Shown: positions 7,140 to 14,952 of the stretch, piece by piece
Position numbering within the stretch: position 1 is the stretch's first letter
Layout of the letters: every line of letters starts with the position of its first letter
Source of the DNA: UBA1479 sp048263775
Lineage (GTDB): Bacteria; Pseudomonadota; Alphaproteobacteria; Rhodospirillales; Casp-alpha2
Direction of reading: 5' to 3'
Assembly: GCA_048263775.1 (NCBI GenBank)
Contig: JBLXDU010000011.1
Span: 90,219 to 154,218, forward strand
DNA: 64,000 nucleotides
Position numbers and translations under genes: made by a program
Notes under the pieces: generated by a model
Database searches by the model: none
The model's input: the letters and a program-made list of their open reading frames with translations, nothing else
What the model was told of the DNA's origin: nothing

Positions 7140-7951
7140 GAACGAACGGTGCCCGTGCCGTCATAGGTGGTCAGCAGTTCGCCCTCGCGGGCGATCAGGT
7201 CTTCGGCGGCATCCAGATCGGCGGGGCTATCGACTGACCAATGTGTGCGCCCGGCATAATCCACGGGCACGACGCGGATGGGGATTCCGTTTTCCAGAGC
7301 GCGCAGTTGTTCCAGGCCCTCGGTTTTTTCCAATGTACTTTCCGGCAGGTCGACGAGCCCGGCCAACGTCTCGCGCCGATAGCCATAGATACCGACATGG
7401 CGGTAAATCGGGGCGGCTGCGGCGCGGCGGAAGGGGATGATCGCCTTGGAAAAATAGAGCGCGTTCGAGCGGTTATCCAAAACAACGGTCGTGCCGCTGG
7501 CCGGGCTGTCCTTCTTGTGGGCTTCGAGGGCGGCCAACTGCGTGTCGTTGAGCGCCACGGCGGGGGTGGCGATGCGGACCTCCGGATCGGCAAAAGCGCC
7601 TGCAACGGCGGCGATCACCCAGGGTGGGGTCAGAACTGCGTCGCCTTGCAGGTTGATGATCACGTCCGGCGGCGTATCCATGGCCTGAGCCGCCGCATGT
7701 GCGCGCTCCGTGCCGTTGCGGCAGCCTTCCGGCGTCATCACCGCTTCGGCGCCGAACGCGGCGGCGGCCTCGGCAATGCGTGCGTCGTCGGTGGCGATGC
7801 AGACGCTGTCCACATCCTTCGCCGCGCGGGCAAGCGCCCAGACCCGCTGCACCATGGAAACCCCGGCCACGGGGGCCAGCGGCTTGCCCGGAAAGCGGGT
7901 CGAGCCCCAACGGGCGGGAATGACGACGACGGTCCTGAGACCCTGAGACAT
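7136..7951 (-). CDS. kdsB: CMP-Kdo synthetase family cytidylyltransferase
   Basis: A 271-residue nucleotidyltransferase of the 3-deoxy-manno-octulosonate cytidylyltransferase family, which makes CMP-Kdo for lipopolysaccharide or capsule. The nucleotide-binding start IPARWGSTRFPGKP (residues 11-24) is intact, as are YFSKAIIPF, YRHVGIYGYR and the late LEQLRALENG. Two conserved loops deviate: the usual QGDEP is QGDAV (102-106), and the usual HxSGTDR is replaced by CRNGTER. The ATG at 7951 has a GAGGAG ribosome-binding site about eight bases upstream. It is coupled to the histidine phosphatase. It could be the housekeeping KdsB or a paralogue for a related octulosonate; the deviations favour caution. 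Confidence 0.82.
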   Translation of the reverse strand: MSQGLRTVVVIPARWGSTRFPGKPLAPVAGVSMVQRVWALARAAKDVDSVCIATDDARIAEAAAAFGAEAVMTPEGCRNGTERAHAAAQAMDTPPDVIINLQGDAVLTPPWVIAAVAGAFADPEVRIATPAVALNDTQLAALEAHKKDSPASGTTVVLDNRSNALYFSKAIIPFRRAAAAPIYRHVGIYGYRRETLAGLVDLPESTLEKTEGLEQLRALENGIPIRVVPVDYAGRTHWSVDSPADLDAAEDLIAREGELLTTYDGTGTVRS

Positions 7952-8175
7952 GGGGTTTCTCCTCGGCCTCTTTTCTAAGTCAGGGCATCGCTGCAAACAA
8001 CAGCGGACAGCGTCCCACCATGCCCGGCGCCTTGAAAGATAAAATTTGAAGGAAACTTTATTAAAATAATAATTAAATATAATTCAAAATTATAAACAAA
8101 TAATACAATTGATGGATATATAGACGAAAGTAATAATAATTGAAATATTGCGGGGTCACGCAGTCGGGGTGGAGC
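7952..8175. other. Intergenic region with a very AT-rich block
   Basis: About 8037-8150 is almost pure A/T, in sharp contrast to the GC-rich surroundings, with many TAAT/ATTA steps and no open frame of note. It probably contains promoters for the kdsB-like gene to the left. It may also mark an intrinsically curved, nucleoid-protein-bound or horizontally acquired segment. I see no repeat ends or integrase remnants. Confidence 0.5.
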
Positions 8176-8625
8176 ATGCGAGTTATAAAAAATCTTGTCG
8201 CCGACGCGATTGAAGAAATCCGCGATGCCTTGTTTCGAGACGGGGATATGCCCCCGGCGGCCGCAATCGACGGCCATCGAACTTTCGCACCCGTCATTGC
8301 CCGTGGCGCCGGTCCCGGCGCCCGCACTGACGCGGCAGGCGATGCGACGCTCGCTCTTCGCTCATCCAACGAAGAGCCCCGGCCTGGGGACTGCAGTCTG
8401 CTCCCCGGCACTGCCCTCCCCGGGCCGGGAACCCATCCTTCGCGACTAGGCCCGGCTCCGGAAGCCGACGTGTTCATAGAGACGGACACAACCCAGGGCA
8501 TTCTGGGCGAAGTCGATTGGGACGTGCTGGCGGGTGGCGACGCGGCCGTGCGCATCCTGGGCGATGACGGACAGCTGCGATCCTCGGTGTCCTACTTTCC
8601 TTCGAAGGCCTTGACCAGTTCCTGA
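8176..8625 (+). CDS. Doubtful hypothetical protein (149 aa)
   Basis: An open frame starting MRVIKNLVADAIEEIRDALF and later reading TQGILGEVDWDVLAGGDAAV. Both look protein-like, but the middle (about residues 45-95) is low-complexity Pro/Gly/Ala and coincides with a cluster of DNA inverted repeats, such as CTCTTCG...CGAAGAG and the palindrome GACTGCAGTC. A GGTGGAG sequence sits very close to the ATG. The 3' end overlaps the end of the convergent 919-residue protein gene by 34 bases. No family is recognised. The stretch may instead hold a structured RNA, a decayed gene, or nothing. Confidence 0.3.
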   Translation: MRVIKNLVADAIEEIRDALFRDGDMPPAAAIDGHRTFAPVIARGAGPGARTDAAGDATLALRSSNEEPRPGDCSLLPGTALPGPGTHPSRLGPAPEADVFIETDTTQGILGEVDWDVLAGGDAAVRILGDDGQLRSSVSYFPSKALTSS

Positions 8626-11351
8626 GCGACCTGCTTGGCGATGCCCTTGGCGAGTGTCGCGAAACCCTTTTCCAGATTCCCTAAGTTCTCACGATAGACG
8701 TGCCGCTTGTTGAGGATGGAGACATCGGCGATCAGGGTCGGGCTGTCGCCCTTCTTACCGGCGGTTAGAATCCCTTCCAGGCTGCCGGACGCCCCCAGAC
8801 CATTGAGCTTGAATCCCTGTCCCGCCTTGGCCACGGCCTCGGTCGCCTTGGCCACGCCCTTGTTGACGGCCCGCGCCGCTTCAAGCACGCCCTGGGCGAC
8901 CTTCAGGCCGGCCTGGGCGGTCTTCAGCTCGGTCTCCAGGGCGATGACTTCGGGTGAGGCCTTGGTCGCCGCCCCGGCGGCCTTCTTGGCCGCGCCCAAC
9001 GCCCAGTCAGCAGTCTTTTTGGCCGCTTCCAAGGTTTTGATTTCGGCTTCCAGGCCGACGGCCTCCGCCTCTTCCTTGCCGGCCTTGCCCAGCTTCAGTT
9101 TCTTGGCGTCATGCTTGGCCTTCTTGCGCAGGTCATGGGCCTTCTGCTTCTTGTCGGATATCTCGCGGCTCAGGCTGTCGACCTTCTTCTTTGCGCTGTT
9201 CAGGCCGCTGTCCGCCTTCTTCTTCGCCGCTTCCGCCTTGGCCTTGGCGTGTTTGATCTTACCATTGATGCTCTTGATGCTGTTCTCGGCTTTCTTGACG
9301 TCGTTCTCGGCCTTCTTGATGTCCTTGTCCGCCTTCTCGAAGCCCTTCAGGGCCTCCTTGGTCAGGGATTTGAACTGGTCCAGGTGCTTGGAGCTCAGAA
9401 TCGCCTCGAAGGCGAGGTCGCTGCCCGGTTTGAAGCCGTCCGATTCCACGGTCAATTGAGCATCGAAGGCGCCGCCGAATTTGGTTTCTGTGGCCAGCAC
9501 CATCTTCTCGGCGCCCAGTTCCAGGTCGAAGACTTCCTTGAAACCCTTGAATAGGTCGAACTCGCCCTTGATCAGGAAGCTGGGCGCGGTCGACGTATTG
9601 CCCACGATCTCCAGTTCGGAATCCTTCAGCGTCATCGGCCCCAGTTTGATCGGTGCAAGGGTGCCGAGGAACGAAATTCCCTCCGTCGAGACGTGGCCGG
9701 CGATGCCGCCCAACTCGCTGCCATGGGCCCAAAGCTGGCCCGAGATCGCCATGCCGGCTCCTTCAATGGACAGCTTCTCGACCAAGTCGTCGGGCAGGTG
9801 GGCGCCCGGCGACATGAAGGCGAAGGCGACGTCACGGAATTCCGCCTTAACCTTCTTGATTCCGTTGACGTTGACCTTTGAGTGTTTGAGCGCCTGTGCC
9901 ATCAGCGACGTGAACGGCAGCTTGTTAAGGGTGCCTGCGAAGGCCAGGGCCTCCGGTGCGAAGGCGGCTTCGGGCAGGATCACCATGTCGGCCGTCGCGC
10001 GCACTTCTTCCTTGCCGATCCCGATGGTGCCGTCGATCAGCACATCGAAGGCACCGGTCTCGTTGATGCCGACGGACATGAACGGATTGGCGAGGGTCAG
10101 GCCGTGAATGCCGGCCGCGTTCTTCCAGTTACCCTGCATATGGCCGGAGGCCTCGACCTCGACCACTTCTTCGCGATCGACCACGTCGAAGTCGACGCCG
10201 AACACCAGAGTCTCCTGCTTCGACTTGACGTCGACTGCGGTCGAAAACCCGACGGCTTGTTCGACTTTGGACAGTTTGATGAAGAACGACGTTTCGGCGC
10301 CCGCCTTGGCCTTCATGAAAGGAAAGCCATGCTTGGACGGAACGGAAAAGGCGACCTTCAGGTCGACCGCCGGGATGCCGCCGAACACGCCTTCGACCGT
10401 GCCGTCGATTTCCACGGGCTGCACGATGCCGATGGTCGACATGCCGCTTTTGACGGACTTGGGCTGGATCGCCGGGTCGAAGCTGGTCAGGATGTTGATA
10501 CCCGACACCAGTTCCAGGTCACCGTCAGGCAAGTTGCCGCCAGTGGAAAAGAACTGCTGCATGGCGAGCGGCAAGTCGCTGTAGGGGCCTTTCAGCCCCT
10601 TGGTCGACGACAGGATGCGCATCTTCGGCATCACCACGTCCTTGAGGAAGCCCTTGTTATGGCCGACCAGCTTGCCCAGGGTCATGGGCTTTTCCACGTT
10701 CAGCCCGACGTTCCAGCTTTTAAGGGATTTGTCGTAGAAGGCGACGGCGTCCAAGGTTTCGCCCTTGAATTCCATCTTGCCGCCGATCGCGTCCAACGAA
10801 ATCGTCGGTGATGAAAACGCCATCTTGGCCGCACCCGGAATGTGTTTCATTTCGGAAATTTGACTGAGATGCAGCGAGGTGTCGGGCAGGGACAGGGCGA
10901 AATTGGTGATCGTCTTTTCCTCGACCGCCAATTCGATGATGACTTCGCGCGGTTTGCCGCCTTTTCTAAAGGGGCCGCCGACCTTGCCGTCCAGGGCGAT
11001 CTCGAACACGCCCTTGGCCGCCTTCAGGGTCATGGCGACATCGGTGAGATCCAGGAAGGACATGCCGAAGGCGTTGTCCCATTTCAGCTTCTTGTCGTCG
11101 AGGGTGGTGAAGACGAAGGTCTTGTTCTTCAACTCCTCGGCATCGATGGTGCCGCCGAACTTGAGCTTTCCGCCGCCCATTTCCTTGGGAAACTTGATGG
11201 TGATGTCCGATGTCGCCGCGTCCAGGAACACGGGAACCGTGGCCCAGCCGGCTTCCTTGAGGCCGTCCTTGACGGTGGTTTCGGCAGCATGGGCAAAGCC
11301 GGACAATGCCAGCAACAGAACAGACACCAACAGAGTGGCTGATTTTTTCAA
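8592..11351 (-). CDS. Large secreted protein: beta-rich domain plus Lys/Ala-rich coiled coil
   Basis: A 919-residue protein with a clear Sec signal peptide (KKSATLLVSVLLLALSGFAHA, cleavage after AHA). Residues about 30-650 are beta-rich with recurring patterns such as FDVLIDGTIGIG and FEIALDGKVGG, and few Cys. Residues about 650-842 are a Lys/Ala/Glu-rich coiled coil (ADKDIKKAENDVKKAENS and similar). A short mixed tail follows (LEGILTAGKKGDSPTLIADV). The start is a TTG preceded by an AGGAAGAGAGGA ribosome-binding site, and no ATG lies close, so TTG is well supported. The product should be periplasmic or outer-membrane associated. I do not recognise a family. The coiled coil suggests oligomerisation or envelope spanning. 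It is transcribed alone, divergent from the SDR gene. Confidence 0.85.
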   Translation of the reverse strand: MKKSATLLVSVLLLALSGFAHAAETTVKDGLKEAGWATVPVFLDAATSDITIKFPKEMGGGKLKFGGTIDAEELKNKTFVFTTLDDKKLKWDNAFGMSFLDLTDVAMTLKAAKGVFEIALDGKVGGPFRKGGKPREVIIELAVEEKTITNFALSLPDTSLHLSQISEMKHIPGAAKMAFSSPTISLDAIGGKMEFKGETLDAVAFYDKSLKSWNVGLNVEKPMTLGKLVGHNKGFLKDVVMPKMRILSSTKGLKGPYSDLPLAMQQFFSTGGNLPDGDLELVSGINILTSFDPAIQPKSVKSGMSTIGIVQPVEIDGTVEGVFGGIPAVDLKVAFSVPSKHGFPFMKAKAGAETSFFIKLSKVEQAVGFSTAVDVKSKQETLVFGVDFDVVDREEVVEVEASGHMQGNWKNAAGIHGLTLANPFMSVGINETGAFDVLIDGTIGIGKEEVRATADMVILPEAAFAPEALAFAGTLNKLPFTSLMAQALKHSKVNVNGIKKVKAEFRDVAFAFMSPGAHLPDDLVEKLSIEGAGMAISGQLWAHGSELGGIAGHVSTEGISFLGTLAPIKLGPMTLKDSELEIVGNTSTAPSFLIKGEFDLFKGFKEVFDLELGAEKMVLATETKFGGAFDAQLTVESDGFKPGSDLAFEAILSSKHLDQFKSLTKEALKGFEKADKDIKKAENDVKKAENSIKSINGKIKHAKAKAEAAKKKADSGLNSAKKKVDSLSREISDKKQKAHDLRKKAKHDAKKLKLGKAGKEEAEAVGLEAEIKTLEAAKKTADWALGAAKKAAGAATKASPEVIALETELKTAQAGLKVAQGVLEAARAVNKGVAKATEAVAKAGQGFKLNGLGASGSLEGILTAGKKGDSPTLIADVSILNKRHVYRENLGNLEKGFATLAKGIAKQVAQELVKAFEGK

Positions 11352-11601
11352 GACGGATCCTCTCTTCCTGCGAAACCCACAGACAAGGCGCGGACTCCGG
11401 CATCACGATGCGGGACCACGGCAAACAAGGTTGGGGAAACAGCGACCCCGCCCATCCAGCGATCCCGCCGTCAGCATCAGTATATGACATTATACTCATC
11501 AAAATGTGACACGAAAGTACCGGTGGCCCTGCCGCGCGTGCTGGACGCTGCCCGGGGCGAGCGGTAAAGGTTGAGGGTAATCGAGCGGGAGGACGGCAGA
11601 G

Positions 11602-12306
11602 ATGACGGATGGAAAGCGGGCCCTGATCGTCGGCGCCGGAGCAGGGCTCAGCGCCGCCATCGCCAGGAAACTGGCGGCGGACGGCTGGCAGGTCTGTTTG
11701 AGCGCGCGGAACACGGACAAGCTGGCGGGGCTCTGCGACGAGATCGGGGCGACGGCTCATGCCTGTGACGCCACCGACCCGGACCAGGTCGTGGCCTTGT
11801 TCGCGGCCCTCGATAAATCCGGCGGCGCCCCTGCCTTCGTGCTGTACAACGCCTCGCGCCGGGCGCCCGGTGCGCTCATCGACCTAGACCCGGGCGAGGT
11901 CAGGACGGCCATCGAGATTTCCGCCTTCGGTGGCTTCCTGGTCGCCCAGCAGGCGGCACAGCGCATGCTGCCGGCGGGGGGCGGCGCAATCTTCTTCACA
12001 GGGGCTTCGGCCAGCGTGAAGGGCTATCCCCGGTCGTCCAGTTTCGCCATGGGCAAGTTCGCCCTGCGCGGCTTGGCGCAGAGCCTGGCCCGTGAGTTGC
12101 ACCCCCAGGGCATCCATATCGCCCATTTCGTGATCGACGGCGGCATCGCCGCCGACCATCGTGAGGGGCGGCAGAACACGGCCGATCAGCCGGACAAATG
12201 GCTGGAGCCCGCCGCCATCGCCGAAACCTACATGGCGATCCTGAAACAGCCCCGTTCGGCCTGGACCTGGGAAGTCGAAATCCGACCCTGGGTCGAGACC
12301 TTTTAG
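11602..12306 (+). CDS. Atypical SDR-family protein with Phe in place of catalytic Tyr
   Basis: A 234-residue Rossmann-fold protein. The glycine motif GAGAGL is at residues 11-16 and YNAS at 82-85 (the NNAG position). The active-site segment reads SFAMGKFALRGLAQ, so the usual YxxxK is F148-x-x-x-K152, while Ser136 and Lys152 remain. This FxxxK form is, to my knowledge, shared by a recognisable group of proteobacterial SDR homologues ending in a conserved HVVIDG-like strand (here HFVIDGGI). Ordinary Tyr-based catalysis is therefore unlikely, and a non-oxidoreductase or altered chemistry is possible. GAGG lies nine bases before the ATG. The TPR gene starts 10 bases after the stop, indicating an operon. 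Confidence 0.85.
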   Translation: MTDGKRALIVGAGAGLSAAIARKLAADGWQVCLSARNTDKLAGLCDEIGATAHACDATDPDQVVALFAALDKSGGAPAFVLYNASRRAPGALIDLDPGEVRTAIEISAFGGFLVAQQAAQRMLPAGGGAIFFTGASASVKGYPRSSSFAMGKFALRGLAQSLARELHPQGIHIAHFVIDGGIAADHREGRQNTADQPDKWLEPAAIAETYMAILKQPRSAWTWEVEIRPWVETF

Positions 12307-12315
12307 GACGGCGGG

Positions 12316-13734
12316 ATGGCCGACGCCGCCTCCCTGTTCAAACAGGCCGAATCCGCTTGGCGCGCGGGCAACGGCGCCGAGGCGAAGGCGGCGGCCGAAC
12401 ACGTCCTGGCCGACGACCCGGTCCATGTCGGCGCCCTGATGATCCTGGCCAACCTGTGTTTCGCCACTGGCGACGTGGCGGGGGCGCGACCCCATCTGGA
12501 ACGCTTGGCGATCCTCATGCCTGACGAGGTGATGATCCGCAACAACCTGGGCCGTGCCTGCCTTGCGGCGGAAGACCTGGACGCGGCTGCGGAAGCCTTC
12601 ACGACGGTTCTGGAAACCGCGCCCGCCAATGCCCGCGCCTTTGACGGCTTGGGCATCGTGCGCCACCGGCAGGGCAATTATGCCGAGGCGGCGGACCTGC
12701 ATGGCCGCGCCGTGGCGGCGGACCCGGACTTTGCCGCGGGCTGGTGCAACCTGGGCATCGCCTGCACGGACCTGGGCCGTTACGCCGACGGGGCGGCGGC
12801 ACTCGACCGCGCCTTGACCCTTGACCCAAATGATGCACGAACGCGATTCAACCGGGCGGTTCTCTATTTGCTGATGGGGGACTTGGCCGCCGGCTGGCCG
12901 ATGTACGAGTCACGCCTGGCATTTCAGACCATGGCCACGCCGCCGGGCCAACGGTGGAACGGCGATGCGCTCGCAGGAGAACGTGTGCTGCTGATCCCGG
13001 AACAGGGCTTCGGCGATGTCATCCAGTTCTCGCGCTTCGCCTCACGGGTGCGGGACCGGGGCGGTGTTCCCGTGCTCGCCGTGCCGGGGGCGCTGACGGC
13101 CCTGATGGCGGCCCAGGGTTGGGACGTTGAGATCGCCGATGCGGACAACCCGCCGGAGGCGCCCCTGTGGTGCCCCGTGATGAGCTTGGGCGCGGTGCTT
13201 GGTCTGACAGCGGACGATGTTTCTGGCGCGGCCTATCTGCGCGCGCCGACCGCTGATACCAGGGGGGGCGCGGGGCCGCGTATCGGGCTGGCCTGGTCCG
13301 GCAACCCGACCCACCGCCGCGATCGGGCGCGCAGCCTGCGCCTTGCCGACCTCGCCCCCTTGTTCAATGTCCCGGGCGTCCGTTTCGTCAACCTGCAGGT
13401 CGGGCTGCGGCCGGACGATGCGGCGGAAATGGCCCGGCGGCCGGACCAGTTCGCCGAGACGCCGGGGCTCGGGACCTTTGCGGATACGGCGGCGGTCGTT
13501 GCCGGGCTTGATCTCGTCATCAGCGCCGACACGGCGGTTCTGCATCTGGCGGGGGCGATGGGGCGGCCCGCCTGGGGCCTGCTGCCCTTCGTGCCCGACT
13601 GGCGCTGGGGCCTGTCCGGTGAAGCGACGCCCTGGTACGACAGCCTGCGTCTTTACCGACAGCCCGCCTTGGGCGATTGGCCGTCCGTCGTCACGCGGGT
13701 GGCGGCGGATCTGGGCCGGATTGGGAAGGCTTAG
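12316..13734 (+). CDS. TPR protein with C-terminal glycosyltransferase-9-like domain
   Basis: A 472-residue protein. The first ~190 residues are five or so tetratricopeptide repeats (for example ARAFDGLGIVRHRQGNYAEA and AGWCNLGIACTDLGRYADGA), which mediate protein contacts. The second half resembles the heptosyltransferase/GT9-like domain often fused to TPRs. It shows WNGDALAGERVLLIPEQGFGDVIQF, then GLAWSGNPTHRRDRARS, and the late VISADTAVLHLAGAMGRPAW followed by DWRW. The last of these matches the C-terminal nucleotide-sugar-binding part of GT-B enzymes. A cytoplasmic glycosyl transfer or scaffolding role is likely; acceptor and donor are unknown. Its 3' end overlaps the convergent zur gene by four bases. 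Confidence 0.85.
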   Translation: MADAASLFKQAESAWRAGNGAEAKAAAEHVLADDPVHVGALMILANLCFATGDVAGARPHLERLAILMPDEVMIRNNLGRACLAAEDLDAAAEAFTTVLETAPANARAFDGLGIVRHRQGNYAEAADLHGRAVAADPDFAAGWCNLGIACTDLGRYADGAAALDRALTLDPNDARTRFNRAVLYLLMGDLAAGWPMYESRLAFQTMATPPGQRWNGDALAGERVLLIPEQGFGDVIQFSRFASRVRDRGGVPVLAVPGALTALMAAQGWDVEIADADNPPEAPLWCPVMSLGAVLGLTADDVSGAAYLRAPTADTRGGAGPRIGLAWSGNPTHRRDRARSLRLADLAPLFNVPGVRFVNLQVGLRPDDAAEMARRPDQFAETPGLGTFADTAAVVAGLDLVISADTAVLHLAGAMGRPAWGLLPFVPDWRWGLSGEATPWYDSLRLYRQPALGDWPSVVTRVAADLGRIGKA

Positions 13735-14156
13735 GAGGCGGCCGCCCGCGCCGCGCACTCGGGGCAGCGGCCGGTCATTTCCACGCGCACGTTATCGACG
13801 GCGAAACCCTGTTCGCGCGCGCGCCCGGCAAGATGGGTTTCACAGGATTCCAAGTGAACCTCCAGGGTGCGCCCGCAATCGGTGCAGATGAGAAATCCGG
13901 TCGCGTGGTCATGGGGGCCATGATCGCAATGGACGAAGGCGTTCAGGCTTTCGATGCGGTGAACCAGGCCCCGGTCCATCAGTTTGTCGAGTGCCCGGTA
14001 GATGGTCAGGGGGGCTTTCATCCCCGCCTTGCGGATGGCGGGCAGGCCCAGGACGTCATAGGCCGTAAGCGGTTTGTCCGCGCCTTTCAGCGCCGTCAGC
14101 ACGGTTTGCTGGTTGCGGGTCAGTGCCGGGCCGTCAAGATGCGCGTGGTCAGCCAT
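13731..14156 (-). CDS. zur: Fur-family zinc uptake regulator Zur
   Basis: A 141-residue Fur-superfamily repressor. The N-terminal winged helix (LTRNQQTVLTALKGADKPLT through YRALDKLMDRGLVHRI) is followed by the metal region HCDHGPHDHATGFLICTDCG and the second Cys pair CPEC. CxxC...CxxC is the structural zinc site of Fur-type proteins. Identification as Zur, rather than Fur or PerR, rests on context: it is the last gene after znuC and znuB, overlapping the end of znuB by eight bases. With zinc bound it should repress znuA and znuCB from the shared divergent promoter, giving autoregulation. Confidence 0.93.
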   Translation of the reverse strand: MADHAHLDGPALTRNQQTVLTALKGADKPLTAYDVLGLPAIRKAGMKAPLTIYRALDKLMDRGLVHRIESLNAFVHCDHGPHDHATGFLICTDCGRTLEVHLESCETHLAGRAREQGFAVDNVRVEMTGRCPECAARAAAS

Positions 14157-14952
14157 GGTCAGCCGCCTTTCCGTGCCAGGGGATCAATCCGATCAGGAAC
14201 AGGACGAGGGCCGCGACGACGATGGTCGGGCCCGCCGGGGTGTCCGCCGCGACCGCCGCCCCCAGCCCGCCGGCCACGGCCAGGGCGCCGATGCCTGCCG
14301 CGATCATCGCCATGGATTCCGGCGTATGGGCAAGGCGCCGTGCGGCGGCGGCGGGAATGATGAGAAGAGCGGTGATTAAAAGAATGCCGACGATCTTCAT
14401 GGCGATGGCGATCACGCCGGCCAGCAGCAGCATGAAGATCAGGCGCTGGCGTGCCGGGTTCATGCCTTCGGCCGCCGCCACGTCGGGGGCCACCGTGGCG
14501 GCCAGAAGCGGCCGCCAGATGCGCAGCAGCACCGCCAGGATCACGGCTCCACCGCCCCAGATCAGGATCAGGTCGTTCGTGCCGACGGCCAGGATGTCGC
14601 CGAACAGATAGCCGAACAGATCAAGACGCAGCCCGGTCATGAAACCCATGACCACCAGGCCCACGGCCAGGGCGGAATGGGACAGCAGGCCAAGCAAAGT
14701 GTCCGTCGCCAGGCCGCCGCGCCGTTCCAGCGCCAGCAGGGCGAGAGCGACCAACACCGAGACGATGAACACGCCGAGCGTCGCATCAATGTCGAAGGCA
14801 ATGGCCGCCGCAGCACCCAACAGCGCCGAATGGGCCATGGTGTCGCCGAAATAGGCCATGCGCCGCCACACGACAAAGCAGCCCAGGGGGGCGGCAACCA
14901 GGGCAACGCCGATGCCGGCCAGGGCCGCGCGGAGAATGAAGTCACTGACCAT
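14149..14952 (-). CDS. znuB: Zinc ABC transporter permease ZnuB
   Basis: A 267-residue polytopic inner-membrane protein of the ABC-3 metal permease family. It begins MVSDFILRAALAGIGVALVA, has the family stretch GCFVVWRRMAYFGDTMAHSALLG and about eight hydrophobic segments. It forms the channel through which Zn(II) delivered by ZnuA crosses the membrane. The start at 14952 lies 11 bases inside the end of znuC, and the stop lies inside zur, so all three are translationally linked. A long in-frame extension upstream overlaps znuC and is low-complexity, so it is not used. Confidence 0.95.
   Translation of the reverse strand: MVSDFILRAALAGIGVALVAAPLGCFVVWRRMAYFGDTMAHSALLGAAAAIAFDIDATLGVFIVSVLVALALLALERRGGLATDTLLGLLSHSALAVGLVVMGFMTGLRLDLFGYLFGDILAVGTNDLILIWGGGAVILAVLLRIWRPLLAATVAPDVAAAEGMNPARQRLIFMLLLAGVIAIAMKIVGILLITALLIIPAAAARRLAHTPESMAMIAAGIGALAVAGGLGAAVAADTPAGPTIVVAALVLFLIGLIPWHGKAADHG

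Noticed and set aside
12924..13758. Minus-strand open frames opposite the TPR/GT9-like gene.
   Set aside because: The plus-strand protein has clear TPR and glycosyltransferase-like motifs; the opposite frames are Arg/Pro-rich without motifs.
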